Below are positions 1-10,390 of a stretch of DNA of 64,000 nucleotides, in pieces. The stretch's first letter is position 1. Every line of letters begins with the position of its first letter. The notes beneath the pieces are model-generated. The model saw nothing but the letters and a program-made list of their open reading frames with translations. It was not told the origin of the DNA and made no database searches. This DNA comes from Diplonema japonicum (lineage: Eukaryota; Euglenozoa; Diplonemea; Diplonemida; Diplonemidae), in the NCBI GenBank assembly GCA_964019335.1, contig OZ025725.1, positions 248,001 through 312,000 of the forward strand, given 5' to 3'. The translations under genes were made by a program, and so were the position numbers.

Positions 1-75
1 TTGGGGAACATTGGCAACGTGTTTCGGGTTTAAAAACTTCTCCAAGTTTTACCCGGCAAGTTCCTCTTTTCCAAT
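1..75. repeat. Dispersed noncoding repeat R1, member 1 (partial)
   Basis: The left edge of the window carries GGAACATTGGCAACGTGTTT, then GGGTTTAAAAACTTCTCC, then a GGCAAGTTCCTCTTTT tail. Closely similar strings in the same order occur near 46,419-46,515, and weaker matches near 29,297-29,410 and 26,358-26,390. It is intergenic and shows no reading frame of substance. It may be a decayed short mobile element or a shared untranslated region. Confidence 0.45.
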
Positions 76-489
76 ATCCAGTAATTTTCTTCAAAGTTTT
101 TTGACCTGGACATTTATCACCCGTCACGTTTCACTTTACAGTAAATTTAAAGAAAAAGAAGAAAAAAAAAAAAAAAACAGAAAAGAAAAAAAAGAATAAA
201 AAAGTGTTTTTATCACAATGAAGAGATACAACCCCCCCCCCCCATTTTCTCATTTTCCGTTTTTTTTTCCCCTTTTTTTTTATATCCCGTTTCCATGACC
301 AAATTTTTCCTTTTTGCCTTGTAGGCTGCTTCTTCCGGTCATTTCTTTTCTCTTCTTCCCTATCTACTCCTCCATCCGTGCTCCGTGCCCAACCCTTTCT
401 TTCCTTCCTGCCTTCTGTGTGATGTTTTGTTCTATACCCCTGCCCTCTGTGCTTTTCCCATGTGATTCCACAACCAGCCACACATAAAG
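76..489. other. Spacer upstream of CFAP45 copy 1
   Basis: Low-complexity spacer with A-runs (near 156-200), a C-run (near 232-243) and T-rich tracts. The pyrimidine-rich stretch ending CTTGTAG near 323 could serve as a trans-splice acceptor for the downstream gene, but nothing proves it. No coding sequence seen. Confidence 0.5.
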
Positions 490-1683
490 ATGCAGGACCA
501 GCGAGGCAACCTGGAGGACCTCCTCGTGACGGAGCACCCTTCACACGTGAGGCTGACGAGCCCCCGCTCCCTTATGCTGTGCCGGCGACACGGGATCCTC
601 CCCGAGGAGCTCTACCCTCGCTCCTTTCAGAGCTTTGTGGAGTACAGGTATGGAGGGTCAAGACACACATTTATGATATTATGACACCCACTCACAGGGG
701 TGAGATGCAGGAGATGGTGCAGAGGCGCTACGACCACTTCAACACGAGGCGTCTGGAGAAGCTGAACTTCCTTGTCGGGGACCGCAGGGCTCTCCTGGAG
801 CAGGAGGCACTGGATGGGATGCAACTGCAGCAGCAGCAGCAGCAGCAGCAGCACATGGATGCTTATGCCGGGGTGGTGTCCCCCTCCGCGGGGAGCCCTG
901 AGAGGAGCACGATCCTGCTGAAGGACACGTACGAGACGGAGCAGGAGCGCATCGCGGCGAGGATGCAGAAGGAGGCGGAGCGGGCGCAGAAGGTAGAGCT
1001 CCTTGCGATGCAGCGGGCGGACGAGCAGGAGCACAAGGAGATGAAGCTGGCGTGGGCGGAGCAGCGCCATCAGGAGACGCTGCGGGAGGTGGAGGGGGCG
1101 CGGGTGCGGAACATCATGGAAAACGCGGAGAAGAAGGTGAACCGGATGATGCACGTGCGGGGCACGCAGGAGGCTCTGGCAGAGTTGACGGAGCACAAGA
1201 AGCTGATGATCTCGAGCAAGGAGATGCAGCGGCAGCAGGCGATGGAGGAGAAGAAGCGAGCGGCGGAGGAGGGACGCTCGAGGAAGAGGGAGGCGCAGGA
1301 GCTTCGAGCCGCGCAGATCAAACAGCGGAAGGAGGAGATGGAGCGGGCACGTGTGATGCACCTGGAGGGGAGGTTGCAGGAGAAGGGGGAGAAGGCGGTC
1401 GACTTTGAGAGGGTGAAGCTGCAGCAGCAAGTTGAGAGACAGCACATGGCGGAGGTACGTACAACACAGCACAACACAACACAACACAACACAACACAAC
1501 ACAACACAGAACAAGCAACAAGCAGAGGCGCAAGCACAAGGGAGGATGAGGGTTGAGGATGAGAGGTTCATGAGCCACCACGCCCACAAGAACATGGTAG
1601 ATGAACAGAACCGCGGTGTTTATGCAGAGCTGTCGGGTCAGAGGGCCCAGGCGGAGCAGGTACACCTAACACACAAGATGCAA

Positions 1684-1743
<60 letters not shown>

Positions 1744-2027
1744 GAAAGCAGAAGCGAAGCAAAGGCGGATCGAAGATGCAAAACTCAGGGCGAAGGAGTT
1801 AGAAGAGACACGGAAGATGCAGGCTATGGTGAAGCTTCAGGAGAAGGAGCACCGTCAGAAGGCGATGCAGGAGCAGGTGAGGCAGCAGAGGCTGTGGGAG
1901 CAGAACGAGAAGAAGATCAAGATGCTGGACGCAAAGGAGGCGGTGGAGAGGCAGAAGAGGAAGGAGAAGTACGAGAACGAGTTGAGGCAGCAGCAGGTGC
2001 AGCAGAAAATGGACAGGATATTGTATG

Positions 2028-2059
<32 letters not shown>

Positions 2060-2224
2060 TCTATTCCCACTCCTAGGTCGAACGAGGATGCGAAGTGGCA
2101 AGCAGTTCAACAGCAGAGGATGCATCTTGTGTCATCGAGAGGGCCTGCCACTCCGAGGAGCAACCCTTCATCACCTCGTGCTGGGGCTACCCGCAGGAGG
2201 CACTCAGTTGGCATAAAACGTTGA
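490..2224 (+). CDS. CFAP45: Cilia- and flagella-associated protein 45 (copy 1), five exons
   Basis: Predicted 497-residue coiled-coil protein that matches CFAP45, a microtubule inner protein of the ciliary/flagellar doublet. Exons 490-647, 698-1454, 1510-1659, 1742-2022 and 2077-2224; all introns start GT and end AG. The N terminus begins MQDQRGNLEDLL; the body is a long E/K/R/Q-rich helix with the segment KDTYETEQERIAARMQKEAE; a short glutamine run lies near residue 115. The intron between exons 2 and 3 is an ACAAC repeat, the next a CA microsatellite, and the last a T-run. The C-terminal tail is basic and Ser/Pro-rich. The ATG at 490 is the first in frame after ACACATAAAG, which is shared with copy 2. 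An almost identical copy lies at 18,668-20,385. Family call rests on recognition of the conserved core. Confidence 0.85.
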
Positions 2225-2654
2225 GTGAGAAAAGAGGAAAAAGAAAAGAAGGAAAAAAAACCTTTTTTTACTTTTTACGAACCGTTATTTTCTTCTTCTT
2301 TTAAATAACCCGATGGAGTACATTTTTGTTCCGTTTTTTTTTTTTTTTTTCCGGTGGGCACCCGCGCACCGCAGGAAATAGATCGAGTTTTCTTCTGCTT
2401 TTTTTTCTTCTTCTTTTTTTTTTTGGCTTCTTCTTGTACAATTTCCCCCTCCCTTGTTTGTATTTCTTTTTCTCTTTTTTTAGTTTTATGTTTTCTTTTT
2501 CTTTTTTTCCTTCTTCTTTTTTTTTTATTGCTGTAAATCGCCTACCACCTAAGTGATGCTTGCTCAGCTGACGAGAAGAAGAAAAAAAAAAAAAAAAAGA
2601 AAAAAAAAACAATTTTTTTTTATCAGCCAAAAGAAAAAACTCCCCCTATAAAAC
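2225..2654. other. Spacer between CFAP45 copy 1 and the next gene
   Basis: Pyrimidine-rich low-complexity DNA (T-runs 2333-2350 and 2400-2530) ending in an A-run block at 2582-2610. No gene recognised. Confidence 0.5.
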
Positions 2655-3170
2655 ATGGGAGGCACAACTTCCAAAACGGATGGGGTTGTGGTAGAGGAGT
2701 TTCCTGATTTAGACAGAGTACTGTTGGCGAAATGGCAGGGGAGGGCGGAGGGAACATTAGAGCACCTGTATGAACGGTGCAAGAAGGAGCCGCTACTCCC
2801 TCAAACGCTATCTGTGATGGAGGAGCTGAGAGACGGAGAAAGGAGGTACGCAGAGGGGTTGGTGAGCGAGATGGTCAGGATAGTGGAACAGAGGGACGAA
2901 GAGGCCACCGAATCAACTTTACGTTACCAAGAAAAACTGGAGATTGGCAAGTCAACTATGTTCCAGAATGTGTTCGTGATGCCTTTCACCTGCTTGCACC
3001 CCGTAGCGCAGGCTTCTGCTCAACCAGGCAGCATCGATTTCTTAGTCTTGCGAACAAAACACTTGTTTTACCGGAGCGCCGACGCAGCAGGTGGACGCGG
3101 CTCATATGGTCTCCCTTTCACAACAGCTGTGACTAGCAATTTCACTATCCGTCCAGATGAGGTTGACTGA
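2655..3170 (+). CDS. Uncharacterised small protein with N-myristoylation signal
   Basis: A 171-residue single-exon reading frame of unknown family. The start MGGTTSK fits the N-myristoylation consensus (Gly2, Ser6, Lys7), so membrane attachment is likely. Residues 20-105 are rich in Glu, Arg and Leu and look helical (VMEELRDGERRYAEGLVSEM); the C-terminal 60 residues look globular and end in DEVD. No catalytic motif is visible. It lies between CFAP45 and FeSOD on the same strand and is not present near the second CFAP45/SOD copies. The ATG follows CCCCTATAAAAC. Real-gene status is supported by GC-rich codon use and unbroken length, not by homology. Confidence 0.6.
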   Translation: MGGTTSKTDGVVVEEFPDLDRVLLAKWQGRAEGTLEHLYERCKKEPLLPQTLSVMEELRDGERRYAEGLVSEMVRIVEQRDEEATESTLRYQEKLEIGKSTMFQNVFVMPFTCLHPVAQASAQPGSIDFLVLRTKHLFYRSADAAGGRGSYGLPFTTAVTSNFTIRPDEVD

Positions 3171-3178
3171 GGTCATCT

Positions 3179-3211
<33 letters not shown>

Positions 3212-3278
3212 TACTTCATTGCTCATATGGGGAAGAATAAGAAAAAGGGAAAAAAAAAAAAAAAAAAAAGAAAAAAAA

Positions 3279-3934
3279 ATGGCCTTCACCCTTCCGCCTC
3301 TTCCCTACCCGCTTGACGCCCTCGCCGGGCACGGGATCTCGAAGGAGCAGATCGACTTCCACTACAACAAGCACCACAAGGGGTACGTCACGAAGCTGAA
3401 TGCAGCTGCCGAGAAGACCCCTGAGCTGAAGGAGAAGACCATCGAGCAGCTCATCAAGGAGAAGGCGCCTGTGTTCAACCTCGCCGCGCAGATCTGGAAC
3501 CACACCTTTTACTGGAACTGCATGTATGTGGTTTTCGTTTTTTTCTTCTTTTTTTCTTTTCTTTTTTTTTTTTTTTTTTTTTTTGCAACCACCCCTCCCT
3601 CAGGTCGCCCAACGGTGGTGGTGCTCCCACCGGTGCCATTGCTGAGGCCATCAACAAGGACTTCGGCAGCTTTGACAAGATGAAGGAGGAGTTCTCCGCG
3701 GCTGCTGCTGGCCACTTCGGGAGCGGCTGGGCGTGGCTGGTGAAGGATGGCGACAAGCTGAAGGTGCACCAGACACACGATGCTGGGTGCCCCCTTGCCG
3801 ATGGCCTGAAGCCCATCCTCACCTGTGACGTGTGGGAGCACGCCTTCTACATCGACTACAGGAACGACAAGGCCGCCTACGTGCAGAGCTTCTGGAAGAC
3901 CGTCAACTGGGACTTCGTCAACAGCCAGCTCTGA
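3279..3934 (+). CDS. SODB: Iron superoxide dismutase, copy 1 (two exons)
   Basis: Converts superoxide to oxygen and hydrogen peroxide. Exons 3279-3523 and 3604-3934 give 191 residues. Metal ligands are His28 ([10 protein letters not shown]), His75 (IWNHTFYW), Asp157 and His161 (DVWEHAFY). Gln71 in LAAQIWNH is the Fe-type outer-sphere glutamine. The sequence closely resembles kinetoplastid Fe-SODs ([34 protein letters not shown]). No targeting presequence is evident, so cytosolic or glycosomal location is likely. The ATG directly follows an A-run. The 80-base intron is nearly all T. Exon 2 restores ATG at the junction (AT|G) and the SPNGGG motif. The encoded protein is identical to that of copy 2 at 11,121-18,070. 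Confidence 0.95.
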
Positions 3935-4131
3935 GCTACTTTTATAAAAAAATAAAATTCGAAACAAAACAAAAACAAAAACAACGACAAAAAAAAAAGA
4001 CTCTGCAAACATACCCTTCCCCCCCCCCCCCCCCCTTTCCTCATATTTCATACCCTTGCTTTCAAGGGAATTGAGCATCAACTGGATATGGGCAGCCTCG
4101 GGGCAAGGTGTTTGCTGGGACAGACAAGGAG
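3935..4131 (+). repeat. SOD 3' flank shared with copy 2
   Basis: After the stop codon, GAGCTACTT, GACTCT(G/A)CAAACA, a C-run, TTTCCTCATATTTCATACCC, GCTTTCAAGGGAATTGAGCA and CTCGGGGCAAGGTGTTTGC occur in the same order at 18,071-18,222 with scattered differences. The duplicated SOD unit therefore extends about 0.2 kb past the gene. It probably contains the 3' untranslated region. Confidence 0.75.
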
Positions 4132-4607
4132 AGCAAAAAAAAGGAGGGGGATCTATGAAAAATTTTTTCAGGCTTTGTTTTTGTAAAAAGAAAAAAAAAA
4201 ACCAAAGCATTGCCTCCCTCCCCTGTGGGTCCTTCTTACCCCTTTTTTATAAATTCTTATTTCCAAAACCCTTTTTTTACGTTTTTCTTTTTTTTCCTTT
4301 TTTTCTTTTTTTTCCGAAAAGGGAATTGGAACACTAACCAAAAATAAGGTGTTTAGGGGGGGAGTGGATCTTAAAAATATGTATGTAACAAATATTTATC
4401 TTTCAAAAAATGATTTTATAACTATATGCAACTTGTGCCGAGCAAAAACCTTTCGCAGCTTTTTAAAAACCTTTTTTTGCTCGTGCGAACAACAAAGACA
4501 TATAGTCATAAAGAATTATTATTATTATTATTATTATTATTTTTTTTTTTTTGCTTGTATACTAACTTTCATCTATAGGTATAAAAATAGCTAGATTGCC
4601 AACAAAT
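4132..4607. other. Spacer before the DNA transposon
   Basis: AT-rich, with poly-T, poly-A and a TTA microsatellite near 4517-4541. Base composition changes sharply from the neighbouring genes. No gene recognised. Confidence 0.5.
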
Positions 4608-4676
4608 AATGAGTCATTATTTAACTCGAGTTCCCGAATTGCCATTCCAAAATCTCATTATTTAACTGCAAAATCT

Positions 4677-4712
4677 CATTATTTAACTACCGGATTTGTA
4701 TTTATATTGTTC
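4677..4712. repeat. Left terminal inverted repeat core
   Basis: Reads CATTATTTAACTACCGG followed by ATTTGTATTTATATTGTTC. Its reverse complement is at 6965-7000. The motif CATTATTTAAC also occurs at 4614 and 4657 further out. Confidence 0.8.
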
Positions 4713-4752
4713 AGCTTTAATAATGGTCTGGGGATTTAGTGTACTGTATAAA

Positions 4753-4806
4753 TTATGTACCTTTTTCGAATTTTGGACCCAACTTGGGACTTTTTACAGA
4801 ACAATA
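4753..4806 (+). repeat. Subterminal direct repeat, left copy
   Basis: TTATGTACCTTTTTCGAATT, then TTGGACCCAACTTGGGACTT, then TTTACAGAACAATA. The same string with a few changes, in the same orientation, is at 6919-6972. The core ...CCCAA.TTGGG... is itself an inverted repeat. Confidence 0.8.
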
Positions 4807-4958
4807 CAAAAAAACTATTTTTATTATTTTTGGCCTGATCCCCCCCAGGACAGGCCCCACTAAAATCAAAGTCACGTTTTCCTACTTATTTACCACCTTA
4901 AGCAGTTCCAACATAAATAATCATTTAAAAAAATCCAACCCTATTCTCTGAATAAAAC

Positions 4959-6765
4959 ATGTCGCTCCATGGCTTCTTGACTGCCCGTGACCGGTACGCG
5001 CCCGTTGCAGGGGCTTCAACAGGCTCCTCTCTCCCCCCAACCGCCAGGCAGGTAGTCGAGGAAGTGATGTCCCGCTTGGAGCAACCCCAGCCTGCCCGGA
5101 AGAACAAGAGGTGGACCGAGGCAGAGAAGGAGGAGCTGGGTGAGCTGGTCCGGCAATTCGGCCTTTCAGCCGGAACGCGGAAATGGAACGAGAAGCCCCC
5201 CAACAAGACTGCCTCGAAGCCGGTTGCTGACCGGGCGAAACAGACGTCATAGCTAAGCTACGCAAGCGATCCCGCGAGATTGCCCATGGTGTGGGTGGGG
5301 AGGAAGAGCCTGCACCGAAAAGAATGGCCGGTCGCCCGCCCACCCTCAGAAGTGAGACAGACAGGCTGCTCCGGGAAACAGTGAAGGAGCAGATGCAGGC
5401 CGGCGCCCCGTTGAGCTACCGCAGGGTTTCAAGCCTCGCCCAAGGGCTTGCAATCTCCTGCGGCCAGCAGATCACGGACGACGACCTGGGCTACGAGTGG
5501 GCGTGTGGGTGGTGCGAAAAGAACAACCTGTGCCTCAGGCGGCCCACCTCTGCCCGTGTTGTTGCCGTAGATGAGATCGCCGATCAACGGCGTCTCCTCC
5601 GTGAGAAGGTGGGTGCTGCGATGGTGGAGCACAATATACCTTGGTCGTTGGTCTTTAATTGTGACCACACCGCCTTGTGCTTTACTCCGCCCATGTCGCG
5701 TACCCTCGCACCTCGCGGTGCGAAACGGGTCTCTCTTGTGGGGCATGGGGACAAGAGGTTTGCGCAGCCCCCTTTTCTTTTTAATCGTCCATCCACAGAG
5801 GGATTACGTGCGTTACCGGGGGGGCTTCTACGGGCGAGGCCATACCCTGGCAGCTAATTTTTGCTGGCACCACAAACAGGGTCATCCCCCCATTGAAAGC
5901 CACGGACCCCCCCTTCCTGCTATCAGCGACAAAGACCCACTGGGCATCGATAGAAACAACAAAGCAGTACATAACCGATGTATAAATTAAGAAAAATAAG
6001 ACATCCCAAAACTCAAAACAGATCCTCGTACCATTTAGGGAAGCCCAGGAAGCTAAATACGGACTGGGTTCTGACCGCAAGGCGTTGCTGATTCTAGACC
6101 GGTTAGTGGGCATGTTTCCCGTGATGTTGTTGATTTCCTGCGGGACAAGAGGTTCATACACCTTTTTATAGAGCCGGGGTGGACGGCCGAACTCCAGCCC
6201 ATGGACATATCAGTCCATGCGCCTATTAAGTCGCATATGCGATCAGCCTATTCCAAGTGGTATACAAGATCTACTTTTTGGTTTCCATTTTCAAAACAAG
6301 GTACGCGGACGCCCTGAAGGCCCAGATAAAGAAAGAGCGAAAAGACACAGAAGAGAAGCCCTTCTTACTGCTGCTGGTCCGGCTTCTGTTCCCGTTAGTC
6401 CTGTTGCCGCGCCTGGTGCTTCTGTTGTTGCCGGTCCTGTGGTTTCTGTTGCCAGCCCCGTGGCCTCCCCTGCTGCCCCGACACCTTCACAGATTGCAAA
6501 ATCAGCAATGCTTGAGGTTGACAAAAAAAGGACAAAGATTATGCGTCCTTTTATTCTTGCCTGGAGTGTCGAGGCTTACCGCAAGCTAACAGAACTGACG
6601 AGGGTGCCCTGCCCCAACTGCAGCGCAACCCTCAAGCAGGTTAGAAAGGAGAGACCAGGGTGGGAGTGCACGGAATGCTCTGGTGAGCATGACATGAGCA
6701 CCCGCGGGAGGGTCTGCCCGTCCTGCGACTATATGGTTTGCTTTACGTGCAGGACTGGGCAATAG
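4959..6765 (+). pseudogene. Pogo/Tigger-like DDE transposase, frameshifted, with Cys-rich tail
   Basis: Several frames together spell one transposase. 4959-5250 gives an N-terminal charged region (RWTEAEKEELGELVRQFG). A frame change near 5248 leads into 5250-5790 with a CENP-B/pogo-like helix-turn-helix region (PLSYRRVSSLAQG) and the first catalytic block (FNCDHTALCF ... TLAPRGAKRVSLVGHGDKR). After another break, 5851-6170 reads QLIFAGTTNRVIPP and KALLILDRLVG, holding the second Asp. After an in-frame stop near 6169 comes LQPMDISVHAPIKSHMRSAY, the classic third-Asp block. The last part, 6585-6765, has a cysteine-rich module (CPNC ... CTEC ... CPSC ... CFTC). Stops and frame changes mean it is inactive, although one break near 6256-6300 could be a short intron. 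Confidence 0.8.
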
Positions 6766-6918
6766 TGAACTAGAATTGCGGTAATACCACCCCACCCCCC
6801 CTCCCCGGCTGGGGGGTATTTTGTTTTGTCTTGGGATTTTTTATTTTTAGGGATATTTTCTGGGATTTTTTTTATTTTTGTATTTTTTATGTTCTGTCTT
6901 AATGGTGTTCTGTAAATA

Positions 6919-6972
6919 TTATGTACCTTTTTCGAATTTTTTGCCCAATTTGGGACTTTTCACAGAACAATA
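6919..6972 (+). repeat. Subterminal direct repeat, right copy
   Basis: Partner of 4753-4806 in the same orientation. It is followed immediately by the right inverted repeat core. Confidence 0.8.
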
Positions 6973-7000
6973 TAAGTACAAATCCGGTAGTTAAATAATG
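6965..7000. repeat. Right terminal inverted repeat core
   Basis: GAACAATATAAGTACAAATC, then CGGTAGTTAAATAATG: the reverse complement of 4677-4712 with one or two mismatches. Further copies of GTTAAATAATG follow at about 7011 and 7033. Confidence 0.8.
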
Positions 7001-7318
7001 GCGATTTCGCGTTAAATAATGGCCATTTCGCGTTAAATAATGAGTGAAGAAAATGACGATGAGTGAAATAATAGCTATTTACTGCCAACAAGTAATCCTT
7101 TTGTTGACTAAGAGCTGCCGCTGTCGCTGGCATTGCCACTGTCACCATCTCTAATCAAGCCTTCCCATACCTGGCGCGGCCGCTGGCTCCTTTTTTTCTG
7201 CTGCTTCGGTATTTTGAAGTCTTTTGGGGTGCTTGGGTAAGCTGACTAAGTTACCCTTACCCACAGAAGAGTTACCCACAGAAACTGGGAACAAGGCCTA
7301 GCCAAAAGTGGGCAAATT

Positions 7319-7451
7319 GGGAGGAAAAAGTAGTCCAACTTGGAACTGAGCCGAGGCAAAAGTTGGCCAATTGAACTGAACCTGGGGGGAAATAGCAAAC
7401 TGAGAGGAAAAAGTAGCCCCACTGGGAACCGAACCGAGGCAAAAATTGGCC
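7319..7451. repeat. Two-unit imperfect tandem repeat, about 83 bases apart
   Basis: GAGGAAAAAGTAGTCCAACT followed by GAGCCGAGGCAAAAGTTGGCC near 7320-7367 recurs as GAGGAAAAAGTAGCCCCACT followed by GAACCGAGGCAAAAATTGGCC near 7402-7451. Confidence 0.75.
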
Positions 7452-7460
7452 TACCGAGGC

Positions 7461-7590
7461 ATATTATTTACCGGAAACCCCCTATTACTTCACGGAAAAC
7501 AGGCCATTATTATTTCACCGTGAAGTAATGAGATTTAGCGTGAAGTAATGGGCCCCCTAGTGCGTGAAGTAATTTCTGAAGAGTGAAATA
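7461..7590. repeat. Cluster of GTGAAGTAAT motifs in inverted orientation (MITE-like end)
   Basis: Three GTGAAGTAAT copies (7518, 7539, 7564) face CATTATTATTTCAC and TATTACTTCACG upstream. The last part, GTGAAGTAATTTCTGAAGAG, matches the right ends of the MITE-like elements at 20,766-20,908 and 26,837-27,025. Confidence 0.6.
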
Positions 7591-7606
7591 AAAAAAAAAA
7601 AAAAAA

Positions 7607-8099
7607 ATGGAACAGCACAGCATCACTCACAAAGTTGTCATTAACGAGTGTACCTGCAGGGACTTTGCCGTTGGAGGTGTCGAGACAACTGGATGCAGAC
7701 TTCGAGCCTATAGTGTCGAAGGTGTACTCAAGAGTGGTGGGGAAGTGCACTGACAGGTTCATGGAAATGGTGAAGACTCATCAGAAGTGGCTTCTTACTG
7801 TGTCGGTGTGTTTCTGTTTCTTATGTTGCACGGTCCCTGCGATGATCCACAATCTGAGTACTTCTTCGGAAGAATTCTTAAAGCAGGCGAAGCTGTGGTG
7901 CGACGAAGCGAACAGCGAGCCCTGCCTAGAGGGCAGAGCACAGTTCCGTCTCAAGAAGGAGATGGGCAACCCACCCAAAGGCAGCAACAAGGGTGCCAGC
8001 ACTGTTGTTTCGGTTGAGTTAGTTGTTTTTACAAAAAGCGATGTCCATCTACTGCCGTCTGCCCCGCCTTTCGGGGAACATTCAGAATTCAACAACTAG
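7607..8099 (+). CDS. Uncharacterised short gene or relic
   Basis: An ATG at 7607 follows a 17-base A-run, like other genes here, but its frame stops after 48 codons. It contains the segment CTCRDFAVGG followed by a later Cys, which is vaguely reminiscent of a SWIM zinc finger but lacks the final His. A second frame, open from 7635 to 8099, gives a cleaner protein-like segment (SRQLDADFEPIVSKVYSRVV, MVKTHQKWLL), suggesting a frameshift or unseen intron. No family recognised. It sits between transposon remains, so a decayed transposase is one possibility. Confidence 0.35.
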
Positions 8100-8570
8100 A
8101 TTTTAAAAGAGAGTTCCCCCCCCCCTTTTTTTTGTTTCCCCTCAATTGTTCAGAAATGAAGGGAAAGAAACGTACTGCCACAAAAAAAAAAGAAGAAGAA
8201 GAAAAAAGTAGTTATATCTGATGCGCGATGGGGGGGGGGGGGGACGAGGAAGGAAATTCCTGTTCTTTCTTGTTCCCCCCCCCCCCTTTTTTTTAATCGA
8301 TGAAACAGAAAAATGTTTATTGGCGGGCCGTTGCTAACCACTTCGTTCCTATCATAGTGAATTTATTTGCAAGATATGGGGGAATGTCAAATAGGGTACA
8401 TAATTTAGCGGGGGGGGGGGAAATAAAAGCACCCATATAAAGTGAAAAAACCACCCACATGGGGCAGGACGTCCTCCCGGTGCTGATTTTCATGCAGCAG
8501 GCCTCTGGCATCTGCTGGGTATTATTTGATAACCCCATGTATTTCTTTTTTCTTTCTCTTTTTTTTTTTT
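8100..8570. other. Spacer with homopolymers and repeat R2
   Basis: Contains C-, G- and T-runs, the 43-base repeat R2 at 8322-8364, and the T-run that abuts the truncated retrotransposon at 8561-8570. No gene seen. Confidence 0.5.
8322..8364. repeat. Dispersed repeat R2, identical to 26,612-26,654
   Basis: The 43 bases beginning GGCGGGCCGTTGCTAACCAC and ending ATCATAGTGAATTT are identical at both places. Flanks differ. No reading frame or obvious hairpin explains it. Confidence 0.85.
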
Positions 8571-10390
8571 CCCTGTCATACGCGGACGACGCCTACTTGA
8601 TAGCAGCTCTGCTCAGCGCGCTGGAGAAGGCGGCAGCGGGGGTGTGCGAGTTCTCTCTGCTGACAGGGATGAACCTCAACCTGAAGAAGACGGACGTGTT
8701 CACAACGGCAGAGCACGGAACGGTGAAGTGCGGACGTGAGGTGCTCACAGCCAAGAAGGAGATCAGCGTCCTGGGAGTCCGGGTATGTATGGACGGCGAG
8801 CACAGGGCGAAGCCCCTTGAGGCGATGGGACGCGCTTGCGGGAGACTGGCCGCCATGCCGCTGGGGTTCACACAGAAGGCGAGGATCCTCACCAGCTCCA
8901 TTCTCCCCTCCTGCCTCTACGGTGTTGCCTATGCACCCCCCTCAAAAATGGATGCGGGTACAATCCGAGCGAGTGTTGCGACGTGCCTCTGGGGACCGAA
9001 GTTCAAGATGCGCTCGCCGTGTGCTGTTGCGAACGTCTTGCTGCCGGGGCACACGACGGACCCGCTGGTGGTGACGCTTTACCGACTGCTATGCACAGTG
9101 GTGAAGGTAGGCGGGTCGGATACGGAGCTGTGGGACCGGATGGGGAGGTGTGCCGCCCTGTACCAGGAGTGCGATATTGAAGCCCTGGGGCCAGTGGGGA
9201 CCCTGATGAGAAGATGGCTGCCGGCGATCGGGAAAGGCTGGAATTTCGTGGTGGGGCTGGGTGCCATGCCGGAACGCGAGCGCAAGCACGAGATCCGACG
9301 GGTGGCGAGGGCCATGACGGCAGCCGAGCTAGCAGACGGGAGGGACTCCGACGGCATGCCGGAAGGAGCCGACCCGGACACGATCGTGTGGTGGAGGTCA
9401 CTCTCGGGCAACCCAGTGGCGGCGTACCGATTGAGGAGGCTGATTGCAGGAGCGGTGTTTGCGGTCTACCCGGGAGCGCGGGGCGTGGCGCAGGAACCGA
9501 ACAACCCGCTGCAGCACCTCTGCGACGTGTGTGAGGAACGGTTCGGCAGCTACACGGAGGTGCTGGAACACGCCCTCTGGCGATGCGAGCCGGGTGACGC
9601 GGTGCGGAGCAAGATGGAGTACGCGAACCTGGACCCGGCAGCTATGCCGAAGGCGACGAGGCTCCATGGGGTGGTGCCCAGAGGCTGCCAAGACAAGCCA
9701 AGGGCCTTACTGGTGCAGAAGTACCTGCTGGAGGTAGTCACGCGGAGGGATGCAGCGGTGGATGCGAACCGCGCACTGCAGACACAAGCTTACCCGTGGC
9801 GGGCGGTCGTGACGGGGAGGGCGCACCCGACGCCGACGGTGTCTGAACTGCGAAGGCTGGGAGCGTCAGGAACAGTGATGGACAAGCTGCTGAGGCCGGT
9901 GCTGAGATGGTTGGGAGGCCTGCTGTGGGATGACGCGCCTGGTCGGCACGGCGGTGACGACGTTAGAGCTGGCCCTCGACTTCGAGAGGGAGATGGAGCT
10001 GCCGCTGGACGACGGCGGGGAAGTGGGCAAGGTGGAGGACCTGGGCGTCAAGGCAAGGAGGCTACGGTATGTGCTGAGACGAGTCCAGGACCTGTACCAC
10101 GCTGATGGCAGAGGGGTAGCGTTCCCAGCGGCGCGAGTGGAGCGCGTCAACTCCCTACGCTGTATCGGAGGACCGACCACACACGGGTATGACAGGAGGC
10201 CAGTACTCCCGGAACGAACCATGAGTAGCATCGAAGGCTTGCGGGACAGGTACCTGTCGCAGACACCGACAAGGCTGCCCCGCAGTTTGACCACCGCAGT
10301 AGGAACCCGCCAGAGCCCCCAGAACGGGGACAACGGGGACTAAGCGCAGCACGGCCGGTGAGCGCAAAAACGCATACCTTAAAAGAACAG
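8571..10390 (+). mobile_element. 5'-truncated non-LTR retrotransposon (LINE-B)
   Basis: The element starts abruptly inside reverse transcriptase motif C (SYADDAY) right after a T-run (8561-8570) and ends before another T-run (10,391-10,407). 5' truncation is typical of target-primed reverse transcription. Its remaining protein is clearly related to, but diverged from, the element inside SOD copy 2. No poly(A) tail is visible. Flanking T-tracts could hide a T-only target duplication. Confidence 0.8.
8573..10343 (+). pseudogene. LINE-B ORF2 fragment: reverse transcriptase end and C-terminal domain, frameshifted
   Basis: Residues run from RT motif C (LSYADDAYLIAA) through the thumb region (GMNLNLKKTDVF, ISVLGVRVCMDG, KARILTSSILPSCLYG), a CCHC-like finger (CDVCEERFGSYTEVLEHALW followed by RCE) and the conserved C-terminal block. 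A frame change near 9935 moves into the frame that reads TLELALDFEREMELPLDDGG and RVNSLRCIGG, matching STVELALDFE and RVHTLRSIGR in the full element. The endonuclease and most of the RT are missing, so it cannot move by itself. Confidence 0.8.

Larger units (their letters stand above)
4608..7075 (+). mobile_element. Decayed pogo-like (Tc1/mariner superfamily) DNA transposon
   Basis: A roughly 2.4 kb unit bounded by inverted repeats. The left repeat core at 4677-4712 (CATTATTTAACTACCGG, then ATTTGTATTTATATTGTTC) is the reverse complement of 6965-7000 apart from one or two bases. Outside each core the motif CATTATTTAAC (or its complement) is repeated two or three times. Just inside each end is a 54-base direct repeat (4753-4806 and 6919-6972) containing TACCTTTTTCGAATTTT. 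The interior has a broken DDE transposase. Exact ends and target-site duplication could not be fixed by eye. Confidence 0.8.
7076..7606. other. Repeat-rich spacer with no gene
   Basis: Holds a two-unit imperfect tandem repeat (7319-7451), and at 7455-7590 several alternating copies of CATTA(T/C)TTCAC and GTGAAGTAATG in both orientations. No coding sequence recognised. Confidence 0.6.

Noticed and set aside
627-1595. Long leucine-rich minus-strand frame opposite CFAP45 (and its twin at 18,805-19,710)
   Set aside because: Mirror of the E/K/Q-rich coiled coil on the plus strand, with polyleucine from CAG repeats. No independent protein features.
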